37,903 nt of DNA from Patescibacteria group bacterium (GCA_021731295.1 JAKFXQ010000004.1:1-37903), one strand, 5' to 3'; positions 16,796-24,802 are shown, numbered from the stretch's first letter. Made by a program: numbers and translations. Notes: generated by a model not told the origin, from the sequence alone.

Positions 16796-17860
16796 TTAGA
16801 GAAGTTTCTGGAGGACGTTCGGGTTGAGCGAGTATTGATAGGCGCTCTCGACGGTGATTTCCCCTTTCGATACGAGCTCCGCGAGCGAGCGGTTCATGTC
16901 AATCATGCCTTCCGTTGAGCCCGTTTCGATGACTGTATTCAGTTCGTGAGTACGCTTCTCGCGAATAAGATTCGCAACGGCTTTCGTGTTTATGAGCAGT
17001 TCAAACGCCGGAATCATGCCGCCAGAAACACGTGGAATGAGGCGCTGACTGAACACGCCCATGAGAGACGCGGCAAGCTGGATTCGAATTTGGTCCTGCT
17101 GGTTTGCGGGAAACGTGTCGATAATACGGTCGATAGTCTGTGCGGCGTTGTTTGTGTGCAAGGTTGAGAAGACCAGGTGGCCCGTTTCGGCGGCGGTAAC
17201 TGCCGCAGCCATGGTTTCCGGCCCACGCATTTCACCTACCAAAATCACATCCACGTCTTCACGAAATGCTGAATGGAGGGCGGTCGCAAAGTCTTTCGTG
17301 TCGATGCCGACTTCTCGCTGCTCAATCAACGACTGCTTTGGCTCGTAAATGTATTCTATCGGGTCTTCAATCGTGACGATATGATCCATGCGCTCCGTGT
17401 TGATGAGTTCAAGCAGTGCCGCGAGTGTGGTTGTTTTCCCCTGCCCCACCGGGCCAACTGCCAGAAAGAAGCCCTGAGACTTGCGCGCAAACGACGTGAG
17501 AATTTCCGGCTGATTCAATTCCTCGAGCGTACGAATCTGTTTCGGAATGAGGCGCATCGCGATGCCGCACGAACCGCGCTGGAAGTAGGCATTGCAGCGA
17601 AAACGCGTACCGTCTTCAATCTGAAAGGCAAAATCGAGTTCCTTCGTCGCCATGAACTCATCCATGTGCTCCGGTCGGGCGATTGATTTCAGAAACCCCA
17701 GCGTATCTTCTGGCGTGAGCAACGGCTCCTTCAACATGGGCGAGAGCGCCCCAGCAACGCGAATAGTTGGATGCGCTTCGGTCGAGAAGTGCAAATCAGA
17801 ACCACCCTCGTGCTGGAGCACGGTGATGTATTTCTTCATTGACGCAGCGTAGTCCATCAT
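16796..17860 (-). CDS. pilT: Pilus retraction ATPase PilT
   Basis: 354-residue hexameric ATPase that depolymerises pili. Walker A reads GPVGQGKTTTLAALLEL (the usual form is GPTGSGKSTT). Then the Asp-box VTIEDPIEYIYEPKQSLIEQ, Walker B VDVILVGEMRGPETMAAAV, the His-box TGHLVFSTLHTNNAAQTIDR, and the retraction-type C-terminal segment AVANLIREKRTHELNTVIET. Start at 17860 (MMDYAAS), supported by a TACACT box 7 nt upstream. It forms an operon with pilC. Confidence 0.96.
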   Translation of the reverse strand: MMDYAASMKKYITVLQHEGGSDLHFSTEAHPTIRVAGALSPMLKEPLLTPEDTLGFLKSIARPEHMDEFMATKELDFAFQIEDGTRFRCNAYFQRGSCGIAMRLIPKQIRTLEELNQPEILTSFARKSQGFFLAVGPVGQGKTTTLAALLELINTERMDHIVTIEDPIEYIYEPKQSLIEQREVGIDTKDFATALHSAFREDVDVILVGEMRGPETMAAAVTAAETGHLVFSTLHTNNAAQTIDRIIDTFPANQQDQIRIQLAASLMGVFSQRLIPRVSGGMIPAFELLINTKAVANLIREKRTHELNTVIETGSTEGMIDMNRSLAELVSKGEITVESAYQYSLNPNVLQKLL

Positions 17861-17867
17861 AGTCTCA

Positions 17868-17873
17868 AGTGTA
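17868..17873 (-). promoter_or_regulatory. -10 box, leaderless pilT promoter
   Basis: TACACT, 7 nt, then ATG at 17860. Confidence 0.55.
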
Positions 17874-17880
17874 GTATGCG

Positions 17881-18270
17881 TCAGGCCTTTTTCGCGAGCT
17901 CTTCCTTCGTCATGTTGACAACTTCTGACGGAATCATTGTTGCCTTGATGACATAGCGATGGGCGCCAAGTTTTTCCGCCTGTTCCCTATCCGCATCATT
18001 CCCTTGATTGGTAAGAGCTATCAGATGTGCGTTCGGCGCGAGCTTCTCGCTCCCTATGGTCGCAAGAAATTCAAAGCCGTCTTTCTCCGGCATGACCAAA
18101 TCAAACAATACCGCCGCAGGATTGTACCCGCCGCGCAGCAGATTCAGTGCGTCTTCAGTACGACTACATGATTCGACATGGAAACCTGCCTGCAGGAACT
18201 TGGCACTGTACATGTCTAGGAGAAACCTATCATCGTCGAGCAGTAAGAGGTTGGTTGCAGGTTCGGTCAT
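17881..18270 (-). CDS. Single-domain response regulator
   Basis: 129-residue receiver domain without an output domain. Acidic pocket LLLLDDDRFLLD, phospho-acceptor Asp in AVLFDLVMPEKDG, conserved Thr in HLIALTNQG and Lys in YVIKATMIP. It overlaps the pilB stop by 4 nt (ATGA), so it is made with the pilus motor. A PilG/PilH- or CheY-like role in controlling extension and retraction is an inference; no histidine kinase is in the window. Confidence 0.92.
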   Translation of the reverse strand: MTEPATNLLLLDDDRFLLDMYSAKFLQAGFHVESCSRTEDALNLLRGGYNPAAVLFDLVMPEKDGFEFLATIGSEKLAPNAHLIALTNQGNDADREQAEKLGAHRYVIKATMIPSEVVNMTKEELAKKA

Positions 18271-20003
18271 ACATCATCAAGAGTGATTTTCGGGGTCACC
18301 GTGTCTGTCGCTGGCACTGGTTCCGGCTGTGCTTCCGGCGCTGGCTCCGGTGCTGCATCGTCCTGCTCGCTCAACACCAGGGTCGAACTTAATGTCGCGA
18401 CCTCAGAGAATGGAGTGAGCTTCGCGAATGATTTTACCATGGCATCTTCGCGCATCGTGAGCATGCCTTGCGCGCGCGCCGCGGCCCAGAGCTCGGAATC
18501 AACGGGGTTCTTGAGCACAATTTGCTCGATTGCGGGTGTCATTTCGAGTACTTCGAAGACAGCCATACGGCCACGCATACCAGAAACGCACCCGGGTACT
18601 TTTTCTGGTTCGTATATCTGGTCGGGTAGCGGAAAATGATACTTCTCGGGGAGTGAAGAAAAACCCATTTCAATATCTTTGCGAATCGACGGCTGCATTG
18701 GAACGGCTTTGCCTGAGCCAGGACAGAGCGTGCGTACGAGGCGTTGTGCAATGGAGCAGATGAGGACTGGCGGGATGAGATACGGTTCGACACCCATATC
18801 AATGAGGCGTGGAATGGTGCCGACCGCATCATTGGTGTGAATCGTGGAGAAAACGAGGTGACCGGTGAGCGCGGCTTGAATGGCCAATTTGGCCGTCTCG
18901 CCGTCGCGGATTTCACCGACCATGATGATGTCCGGGTCTTGACGCAGTGTCGTGCGCAAACCGGTCGCGAAAGTGTATCCGATTTCAGGGCGCATCTGCG
19001 ACTGTGTAATGCCGTCGATGTAGTATTCGATTGGATCCTCGAGAGAAAGTATGTTTGAGTGCTCGCGGTCCAACTCGGAGAGCATAGAATAGAGCGTCGT
19101 GGATTTACCCGAGCCGGTCGGCCCAGAAACCAAGATGAGTCCGTGCGGCTGCCGAATAGCACGACGCACAAGCGAAAGCGAGGCGTCGCTCAATCCCAGC
19201 TTGTCCATGGAAATGAAGCCGCGCGCGCGATCAAGAATACGCATCACTATCTTTTCTCCATACGCCGACGGAAACGTAGAGACACGGAAGTCTATTTGTC
19301 GCTCATCAATCGTTGCGCTAAAGCGTCCGTCTTGTGGCTTGCGACTCTCGTCGAGACGGATAGACGCGAGTACTTTGATACGGGCAATGAGTGAGCGATG
19401 CGTGTTGAGCGGGAGTACGACGGACGTATGCAGTTCGCCGTCAACACGATAGCGTACGCGCACACCTGAGGCTGTCGGCTCTATGTGGATGTCGGATGCG
19501 CCTCCATCAATCGCATAGCGCAAAATTGTGGATGCAATCTTCACCGTCGGCGCATCTTCCTGAATCGTCGGCGCACCGCGATTCCCCGCTCCCGTTAGGT
19601 TCAATTCGTCCTCAATTTTCTCTTTGTGCACTTGCTTCACCTGCTCGGACTCAAGATCAGAAACGGCACGGTCCACTTCCCCGCCGAGCCCGCGATACAT
19701 CGTGAGTACTTTGTCGAAATCTTCCTGCGAAATCTGAAATATCTTGAACGGCGTCCCCGTCTTGCGCGTGATGAAATTGAGTGCGTCTATGGCGGCGATG
19801 TTTTCCGGGTCGACCATACCAACCTCGAGCACATCATCAACGACGTCTATCGGGACGAATTTATAGTGCTCAGCTGCCTCTTCCGGGATGAGCTTGAGTA
19901 CTTCATAGGGAACCTTGGCATCGCCCAGCTGCCGTCGTGGCACGGATGATTCGTCGGCTGCCTGAGCCATCTCGGCGAGCTCGCTGTCAGAAACCGGCGG
20001 CAT
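18267..20003 (-). CDS. pilB: Pilus extension ATPase PilB
   Basis: 578 residues. N-terminal GspE-N domain (VPYEVLKLIPEEAAEHYKFV), then ATPase core: Walker A GPTGSGKSTTLYSML, Asp-box LEDPIEYYIDGITQSQM, Walker B DPDIIMVGEIRDGETAKLA, His-box TGHLVFSTIHTNDAVGTI. The C-terminal tetracysteine motif is reduced to LCPGSGK and GCVSGMRGR, so two of four zinc ligands are missing. Starts 6 nt after the PilP-like gene. The C-terminal tail is Pro/Glu-rich. Confidence 0.96.
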   Translation of the reverse strand: MPPVSDSELAEMAQAADESSVPRRQLGDAKVPYEVLKLIPEEAAEHYKFVPIDVVDDVLEVGMVDPENIAAIDALNFITRKTGTPFKIFQISQEDFDKVLTMYRGLGGEVDRAVSDLESEQVKQVHKEKIEDELNLTGAGNRGAPTIQEDAPTVKIASTILRYAIDGGASDIHIEPTASGVRVRYRVDGELHTSVVLPLNTHRSLIARIKVLASIRLDESRKPQDGRFSATIDERQIDFRVSTFPSAYGEKIVMRILDRARGFISMDKLGLSDASLSLVRRAIRQPHGLILVSGPTGSGKSTTLYSMLSELDREHSNILSLEDPIEYYIDGITQSQMRPEIGYTFATGLRTTLRQDPDIIMVGEIRDGETAKLAIQAALTGHLVFSTIHTNDAVGTIPRLIDMGVEPYLIPPVLICSIAQRLVRTLCPGSGKAVPMQPSIRKDIEMGFSSLPEKYHFPLPDQIYEPEKVPGCVSGMRGRMAVFEVLEMTPAIEQIVLKNPVDSELWAAARAQGMLTMREDAMVKSFAKLTPFSEVATLSSTLVLSEQDDAAPEPAPEAQPEPVPATDTVTPKITLDDV

Positions 20004-20009
20004 ACAGCG

Positions 20010-20363
20010 CTAAGGTGTTTGCGTCTGGGTTGGCGGTAGAGGTGCGACGAGCGTATTCCCGGGGAGCGGCGCAAACGGATTCGAGCGACCCACCGGTTCG
20101 GGCACGATTTCGATACCGTAATCGACGAGGCTCTGGAATGCAGGGTCTGTAAAAATGGTGCCGTCCAATGAGACGTCGCGCAGTTGCAATAGTGTCGCAA
20201 CCAAATCGCGCTCTGCTTCATTCGGTGCTCCTGTTGCGACTTGTTGTGTAACTAAGAGCGCATCGTCTCCCGGCGAGCCGCGCAGCACATACCAGCCAAT
20301 GATGCCTAAGAACGCCGCGAGGCCGACGATGAGTATGGTGTTTTTGGATAACATGCCGCTCAT
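20010..20363 (-). CDS. PilP-like small pilus assembly protein
   Basis: 117 residues. One N-terminal membrane segment (NTILIVGLAAFLGIIGWYVL), then a short soluble part with LLQLRDVSLDGTIFTDPAFQ and SNPFAPLPGN. The NPFAPL segment recalls the DPF-type motif of GspC/PilP-like proteins. Its position between the PilO-like and pilB genes supports a role in the alignment complex. Family assignment is by context. It starts 4 nt after the preceding stop. Confidence 0.7.
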   Translation of the reverse strand: MSGMLSKNTILIVGLAAFLGIIGWYVLRGSPGDDALLVTQQVATGAPNEAERDLVATLLQLRDVSLDGTIFTDPAFQSLVDYGIEIVPEPVGRSNPFAPLPGNTLVAPLPPTQTQTP

Positions 20364-20367
20364 ACCA

Positions 20368-20955
20368 TTATTTTAGCCAGTAGGTCTTGAGGACAACATC
20401 AAAGGTATAGACCGGCTCTGGCAGAACAATTCCTTCAGTGCCGGGCGCCGCTTGCAACGATAACGACACGATATCGACGATGCGCAGACTGCGCTCAAGT
20501 GCTTCCATAAATGCGATAAAGGCGGGATACGTACCCTGTGTCGAGAAGCCAAACGTAATGGATTCAAATGTATCCGACGAAGCACCGATGACTCCGGCGG
20601 CAGTCTGGGCCGTATTTGAATTCGTATTCGAGGATGTGTTGTTGATGGACACATTCTGGAGCGCAAAGCCCTGACTTCCGGCAAAACTATCTAGGTCGAG
20701 AAGGAGACGGACGTTATCCACATGATCCGGCAACAGCTTGCCGAGACGTTCAATGTCCTGTGGATTGAACGTATTAAATCGTGACAATAGCTCTTGGCGC
20801 CGACGCTGAAGCTCGTTCGATCGCTCGAGAGCCTGATTGTACGACTGGATGTCCGCCTGCAACTGCTTCGTCGAATCGTACTGCGGCTTAGTGTAGTAAA
20901 AGAAGATGCCACCAGCGACACCGACGAGAACAAAAGCGAAAATAAATCGGAACAT
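20368..20955 (-). CDS. pilO: PilO-like pilus assembly protein
   Basis: 195 residues. N-terminal membrane helix (FIFAFVLVGVAGGIFFYYT), coiled coil (LQADIQSYNQALERSNELQ), then a ferredoxin-like domain with LGKLLPDHVDNVRLLLDLDS and YPAFIAFMEALERSLRIVDI, as in PilO. Start at 20955 (MFRFIF), 1 nt after the PilN-like stop (TAG-T-ATG); the open frame continues upstream but without support. Confidence 0.88.
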   Translation of the reverse strand: MFRFIFAFVLVGVAGGIFFYYTKPQYDSTKQLQADIQSYNQALERSNELQRRRQELLSRFNTFNPQDIERLGKLLPDHVDNVRLLLDLDSFAGSQGFALQNVSINNTSSNTNSNTAQTAAGVIGASSDTFESITFGFSTQGTYPAFIAFMEALERSLRIVDIVSLSLQAAPGTEGIVLPEPVYTFDVVLKTYWLK

Positions 20956-20956
20956 A

Positions 20957-21679
20957 CTATGGTTGGAATGGGTCGGCCTCCGCAGGAGGCGGTACATTTT
21001 CTGGGTTCTGTGGCGCTTGTTGCGGCGCTCCCTGTTGGCCTGGCTGCCCAAAGGGTGAGTTCGTCGGCGCCGGGAAATTAGTCGTTGGCGCGCTCGGCGT
21101 AAACTGCGTCGAATAGCGCAGAGCGAGCGGACTCACGAGCGCTGTCAGGTCAAAATGCACACCATCCGTCTTGCGCGCGATATTCGAGAAAATTGGGTTC
21201 GCTATCGTCCCCGAGCGGCTTAAGTAGTCTGCCTGCAGGGCGACCGAGTTCACACTTTGCGCTATACCTGCCATGGACATCGTGACATTTGCTTGGTCAG
21301 CTTTAAAAGAAAGCGTCGAGTACGAAACAGTTTGCAGCGTGAGCTGCTCGAGAATGTCGAACAGGCGCGATGGTGCCGTATGGTTCTTGAGAATACGGTC
21401 GGCCACTCGCATGCGGTCATCCAACCGCGTCAGCTCCTGAATCAATGCCGGGTCAAATGCTTCACGGGCGCGTTCAAGCTGTTCGCGCTTCGATGTGCTC
21501 GACGTGTTGAGATACTGCACATAGAGAAATACGGCGACGGCGAGTGCCGCGGACGCAACAAGCAAGACGACACCGAGCAGAATGAGCAAGTCGGCGAAAC
21601 TAGTGCGCTGCGCGACACGACGCGTGGGGGAAACCACCGCGTCGCTCGGTATGAATGATGATTTAATGCCGGTTTCCAT
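20957..21679 (-). CDS. pilN: PilN-like pilus assembly protein
   Basis: 240 residues. Basic cytoplasmic N-terminus with IPSDAVVSPTRRVAQRTSFA, one membrane helix (LLILLGVVLLVASAALAVAV), a coiled-coil and ferredoxin-like periplasmic part (LIQELTRLDDRMRVADRILK), and a Pro/Gln-rich C-terminal tail (FGQPGQQGAPQQAPQNPENV). In the PilMNOP alignment complex it would bind PilM by its N-terminus. It starts 1 nt after pilM (TGA-T-ATG). Confidence 0.85.
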   Translation of the reverse strand: METGIKSSFIPSDAVVSPTRRVAQRTSFADLLILLGVVLLVASAALAVAVFLYVQYLNTSSTSKREQLERAREAFDPALIQELTRLDDRMRVADRILKNHTAPSRLFDILEQLTLQTVSYSTLSFKADQANVTMSMAGIAQSVNSVALQADYLSRSGTIANPIFSNIARKTDGVHFDLTALVSPLALRYSTQFTPSAPTTNFPAPTNSPFGQPGQQGAPQQAPQNPENVPPPAEADPFQP

Positions 21680-21680
21680 A

Positions 21681-22832
21681 TCAGCTGTTCCTGAGGGCGC
21701 GAAGTGCGAGGCCTACAGCGACGGCGAATCCTGGTCCAATCTCCCGTAACACCTGTTCGAGGAATGCTGGTGTTTCGGTGCGACTAAATGGATGCGCTAT
21801 CTCTGCGTCCGTATGCAGGAGTTCCCGTGCGTACGGAGCGAGCCCGGGAAGCGATGCACCACCACCGGTCAAGATGGCTTTAGATACATTCTTGTTGTAC
21901 CGCTTTCCGTAGCTCAATAGTACCCGATTGGCCTCGCCACAGACACGTTCCAATGTTGATAACACTGCCGTCTTGATACGATCGTTCTCATCGGTCGAAA
22001 GCGCGTTCGATGCACTGATGCCATGTTCGCGCTTGATGCGCTCTGCTTTGTCGAACTCCCACCCGAGTGAGCGCCCAAGATTCTCCGTCATATGCTGACC
22101 GCCATGCGTTACCAAGTGTGTCGCGCGCACGATGCCCCGCTCGACGATATACATCTTGGTCGTCGACGCTCCTAGGTCAATGACCAATACCGGAGCGACA
22201 CCGTGCCCGAGCGACGAGCGAATAGCACTAAAGATTTCAATCTCGTAGAACGACACTTGCAGGCCGGTGGACTGCGCAATCGTCTGATAGGCGCGCACAG
22301 TCTCATTGTGAATAGCGACGAGGAGCACTTCTATACCCTTCGCGCGCAAGCCTGACTTTTCATTGACCTGATCGAATGCTGACTGCAGGTTCTCGTCTTC
22401 GGGAATAGCGAACCAGTCCAGCATGACTTCGGAAACCGGGAGCGGAATATACTTCCTCGCCTCAATAGGAATCATGCGTTTCAGCTGTTCGTTGTCCACC
22501 TTCGGCATGTCGAGAATGGAAACAAGACTGGAGGCGAACGGAATGGAGATCCCGCCGATACGCGCCGTAACATTCGCTTCGCGCATCAAGTCCGTTATTG
22601 CCTCTGCTACTTTTTCAGGCGCGAGCTTCACGACTTTACCAATTGGCACCGCACCGTATGGCCCGAGTGCAATCTCGCCATACGTTTCAAGCACAGCAGC
22701 ACCGTGCGCACTCTTCAACTGCACAATCTTCACCGACGATGTGCCGATATCAATGCCGATGACCGAGCCGCTCTCGCCTACGCCCAAGGCCGATGTTACG
22801 CGCTTAGAAAGAGATGACAGGGAAAATGCCAT
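21681..22832 (-). CDS. pilM: Actin-like pilus assembly protein PilM
   Basis: 383 residues of the actin/HSP70-like ATPase fold: phosphate-1 loop SVIGIDIGTSSVKIVQLK, phosphate-2 region VLVIDLGASTTKMYIVERG, and adenosine region AILTGGGASLPGLAPYAREL. It sits on the cytoplasmic side of the pilus alignment complex. First gene of the operon pilM-pilN-pilO-pilP-like-pilB-response regulator. Confidence 0.95.
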   Translation of the reverse strand: MAFSLSSLSKRVTSALGVGESGSVIGIDIGTSSVKIVQLKSAHGAAVLETYGEIALGPYGAVPIGKVVKLAPEKVAEAITDLMREANVTARIGGISIPFASSLVSILDMPKVDNEQLKRMIPIEARKYIPLPVSEVMLDWFAIPEDENLQSAFDQVNEKSGLRAKGIEVLLVAIHNETVRAYQTIAQSTGLQVSFYEIEIFSAIRSSLGHGVAPVLVIDLGASTTKMYIVERGIVRATHLVTHGGQHMTENLGRSLGWEFDKAERIKREHGISASNALSTDENDRIKTAVLSTLERVCGEANRVLLSYGKRYNKNVSKAILTGGGASLPGLAPYARELLHTDAEIAHPFSRTETPAFLEQVLREIGPGFAVAVGLALRALRNS

Positions 22833-22839
22833 TCTGAAA

Positions 22840-22845
22840 AGTATA
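22840..22845 (-). promoter_or_regulatory. -10 box, leaderless pilM operon promoter
   Basis: TATACT, 7 nt, then ATG at 22832. Confidence 0.6.
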
Positions 22846-22849
22846 GCAC

Positions 22850-23170
22850 CTACGCGCTTATCTTAGCCGCAAGAATAAAATCATTTTCGGATAATCCGCC
22901 GATGGCATGAGTCGAAAGCGAGACCGAGACCTCCCCCCACGAGAGCGAGATGTCGGGGTGGTGCCCTTCCTGTTCCGCGATAGCACCAATGCGATTCACG
23001 AACGCGAGCGCTTCTGCAAAATTCTTAAACGTGAATCTGCGCGCTATTGATTTTCCGTCTGCAGAGAGCTCCCACCCTGGTATGTCCTTCACGAGCTCTT
23101 CCGCCTGCGGCCGGAACATCGGCATTACGCCAGCCTCACAGGGAATGCACTTCTTTTCCGCGAGAGACAT
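22850..23170 (-). CDS. phhB: Pterin-4a-carbinolamine dehydratase
   Basis: 106-residue PCD-family enzyme (4a-hydroxytetrahydrobiopterin dehydratase). The signature is clear: FTFKNFAEALAFVNRIGAIA then EQEGHHPDISLSWGEVSVSL with the catalytic HHPD, and STHAIGGLSENDFILAAKI. No aromatic amino-acid hydroxylase is in the window, so its partner is unknown. The start codon is only 14 bp from that of the divergent comF-like gene. Confidence 0.95.
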   Translation of the reverse strand: MSLAEKKCIPCEAGVMPMFRPQAEELVKDIPGWELSADGKSIARRFTFKNFAEALAFVNRIGAIAEQEGHHPDISLSWGEVSVSLSTHAIGGLSENDFILAAKISA

Positions 23171-23172
23171 GC

Positions 23173-23178
23173 AACAAT
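23173..23178 (+). promoter_or_regulatory. -10 box, leaderless comF promoter
   Basis: AACAAT, 6 nt, then ATG at 23185. It overlaps the opposing PCD -10 box by 2 bp. Confidence 0.35.
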
Positions 23179-23182
23179 CGTA
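23177..23182 (-). promoter_or_regulatory. -10 box, leaderless PCD promoter
   Basis: TACGAT, 6 nt, then ATG at 23170. It lies inside the 14 bp separating two divergent start codons. Confidence 0.5.
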
Positions 23183-23184
23183 GC

Positions 23185-23829
23185 ATGCTGCCGTTTCTGA
23201 AACGGCTTCTCGACCTTGTCCTTCCGCAGAAGGAGCGCCTCGTGCGGCTTGATTCGTACAAGCCCCATCATCTAGCGCCGTCGCCTCAGGCCATCCAGGC
23301 TGACGGGTGCGAAATAATCACACTCATGTCATACCGAACTCCTGCGGTGGATGACTGTATTCGCGCACTGAAGTACGACAGGGCGTCGTCTGCGGCACCA
23401 CTTTTGGCGAATGTCCTCGCAGAATACCTGCACGAAGAGGTGCGCACGTTCCGCGCATTTTCACAGCGCCCCATCATGCTCGTCCCTGTCCCACTGCATG
23501 CCTCACGCATGCGTGAGCGCGGTTTCAACCAGATGGAGTCGGTATTACGCGCGCTTCCTAAAGAGTTCACAGACGGCACACGCTCGTCCCTCGTTACCAA
23601 CGCACTCGTACGTACTCGTGAGACGGCGCAGCAAACGCGACTGTCGCGCGCAGAGCGCATCGAGAATATGCGCGACGCCTTTGCGCTTTCGGACGTGGCA
23701 CGTCTGCGGCATGCGCACGTGTTTCTGCTCGATGACGTGGTTACAACCGGCGCCACGCTCACCGAGGCCGCGCGCCCGCTGATTGCAGCCGGCATCGCGG
23801 TTGAGATGATTGCGCTTGCGCGGGCGTAG
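23185..23829 (+). CDS. comF: ComF-family phosphoribosyltransferase-like protein
   Basis: 214 residues. The type I phosphoribosyltransferase PRPP loop is clear: HVFLLDDVVTTGATLTEAAR. Upstream are IRALKYDRASSAAPLLANVL and VPVPLHASRMRERGFNQMES, both ComF/GntX signatures, and TRETAQQTRLSRAERIENMR. The usual N-terminal zinc finger (CxxC pairs) is absent. ComF acts in DNA uptake in competent bacteria; the link to the nearby pilus locus is suggestive only. Start at 23185; a longer frame upstream would run through the PCD gene. Confidence 0.92.
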   Translation: MLPFLKRLLDLVLPQKERLVRLDSYKPHHLAPSPQAIQADGCEIITLMSYRTPAVDDCIRALKYDRASSAAPLLANVLAEYLHEEVRTFRAFSQRPIMLVPVPLHASRMRERGFNQMESVLRALPKEFTDGTRSSLVTNALVRTRETAQQTRLSRAERIENMRDAFALSDVARLRHAHVFLLDDVVTTGATLTEAARPLIAAGIAVEMIALARA

Positions 23830-23834
23830 GGGTA

Positions 23835-24359
23835 TCAACCGAAATTCAGACCTTTTCCTTGCAGGAGCTCGAACCCTCGAAGAATGCCGAGATATTCTGG
23901 GTCATCTGCATAGTCATGCGGCACATAGGCTTCTGGACGAATCTCGTTCTTACGAGTAACCACTTCGTCATATGACAGCCATTCGAATGACGAGTGGTCT
24001 TCTGGATGCAGCACGATATTCTCGAGGGGGTCGGTGAACCGAGCAAAATATTGTGTTTCTATGGTATGCGAACCTTTAATCTCATTCGTGTAGGTGAAGA
24101 CAAAATAGGGGTCCCCCACTTCGACACCCATCACAAATTCTTCACGGATTTCGCGCGTGAGTCCGGCAACAATTTCCTCGCCAAAGTCTATGTGCCCTCC
24201 TGGTAGCTCAAAGACGCCGGGCAAGAATTTCTTGGTCGCCGCCCGCTTCGCGAGAAACACTTTTTCCACACCATCAAACGAACGATGAATGAACGCACAT
24301 GCACTAATGACTTGCTGTCCGCGCGCTGGTGTTTCGCTGTCGTGAGATATCTTGTTCAT
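23835..24359 (-). CDS. Nudix hydrolase
   Basis: 174 residues. Nudix box within GGHIDFGEEIVAGLTREIRE plus EF, matching G-x5-E-x7-REUxEE. The N-terminus has ACAFIHRSFDGVEKVFLAKR, the first Nudix strand pair. The substrate is a nucleoside diphosphate linked to another group, not further definable. Convergent with comF (5 bp between the stops). Confidence 0.93.
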   Translation of the reverse strand: MNKISHDSETPARGQQVISACAFIHRSFDGVEKVFLAKRAATKKFLPGVFELPGGHIDFGEEIVAGLTREIREEFVMGVEVGDPYFVFTYTNEIKGSHTIETQYFARFTDPLENIVLHPEDHSSFEWLSYDEVVTRKNEIRPEAYVPHDYADDPEYLGILRGFELLQGKGLNFG

Positions 24360-24365
24360 GAGTTC

Positions 24366-24371
24366 ATTATA
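24366..24371 (-). promoter_or_regulatory. -10 box, leaderless Nudix promoter
   Basis: Perfect TATAAT, 6 nt, then ATG at 24359. Confidence 0.7.
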
Positions 24372-24430
24372 GTATCGGCACGTGGAACGTGCCTCTCTCC
24401 AGCTTCACGAATGCAAAATGCTTATTATTG

Positions 24431-24543
24431 AGTGAGGATTCGGTCACAAATATTTCTTGCGCCGTCGCGCAAGAAATTTCGCGACCCCGGCTCGCACCCG
24501 CATCAGCTGATGCGGGTCCCGCTGCGCCTTTCGAATCCCTCAC
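24431..24543 (-). repeat. tRNA-trailer element, tRNA-Ser copy
   Basis: The best-preserved copy. An outer stem pairs 24432-24442 with 24532-24543 (GTGAGGATTCG against CGAATCCCTCAC, one bulged base). Inside, on the tRNA strand: GGCGCAGCGGG, a perfect palindrome at 24495-24516 (11-bp arms), GCGAGCCGGGGTCGCG, a 10-bp hairpin TTTCTTGCGC-GACG-GCGCAAGAAA, then TATTTGTGACC. It folds as a stem enclosing two hairpins. Both strands of the outer stem resemble the 3' end of tRNA-Ser. No ORF fits. Confidence 0.65.
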
Positions 24544-24573
24544 GTAGTGTCCCCCGGACACTACTCCTCTCCG
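24530..24573 (+). repeat. Inverted copy of tRNA-Ser 3' end split by a hairpin
   Basis: TTCGAATCCCTC (24530-24541) plus CCTCTCCG (24566-24573) together equal the last 20 nt of tRNA-Ser but on the opposite strand. Between them is a 24-nt insert that begins ACG, ends CT and forms a 9-bp stem with loop CCC. The same arrangement occurs 3' of tRNA-fMet (7226-7268). Confidence 0.75.
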
Positions 24574-24580
24574 TCCATCA

Positions 24581-24605
24581 AAAAACGCGCCAGTGGCGCG
24601 TTTTT
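24581..24605 (-). terminator. Terminator 3' of tRNA-Ser
   Basis: An 11-bp stem AAAAACGCGCC/GGCGCGTTTTT with a 3-nt loop and T-runs on both strands, 5 nt beyond the tRNA end. Confidence 0.9.
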
Positions 24606-24610
24606 CTCGG

Positions 24611-24699
24611 CGGAGAGGGAGGGATTCGAACCCTCGAGACAGTTTTACCCGCCTAACACGTTAGCACCGTGCCGCCTTCGACCACTCGGCCACCTCTCC
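24611..24699 (-). tRNA. tRNA-Ser (GCU)
   Basis: Class II tRNA: acceptor GGAGAGG/CCTCTCC, D stem and enlarged D loop, anticodon loop GTGCTAA (anticodon GCT), long variable arm GGCGGG...CTGTC, T loop TTCGAAT, discriminator G. No encoded CCA (CCG follows the discriminator). Confidence 0.96.
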
Positions 24700-24802
24700 A
24701 ATATGTTGCTTCTTCGAGCCCTGCCATGAGACAAGCCTCAACCACGTCTCCGTGTCGCACTACCCTACCATTTCATGCGCTCGGATTAAAGCCTGCGGGC
24801 GT

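Noticed and set aside
24495-24516. Perfect 22-bp palindrome as a transcription-factor operator
   Set aside because: It is the second hairpin of the tRNA-Ser trailer element, matched by differing GC-rich hairpins at the same place in the other copies, and is not near a promoter.
24432-24729. Open frames across tRNA-Ser encoding peptides such as GGIRTLE and REGFEPS
   Set aside because: These are the well-known artefacts of translating tRNA genes and their flanks.
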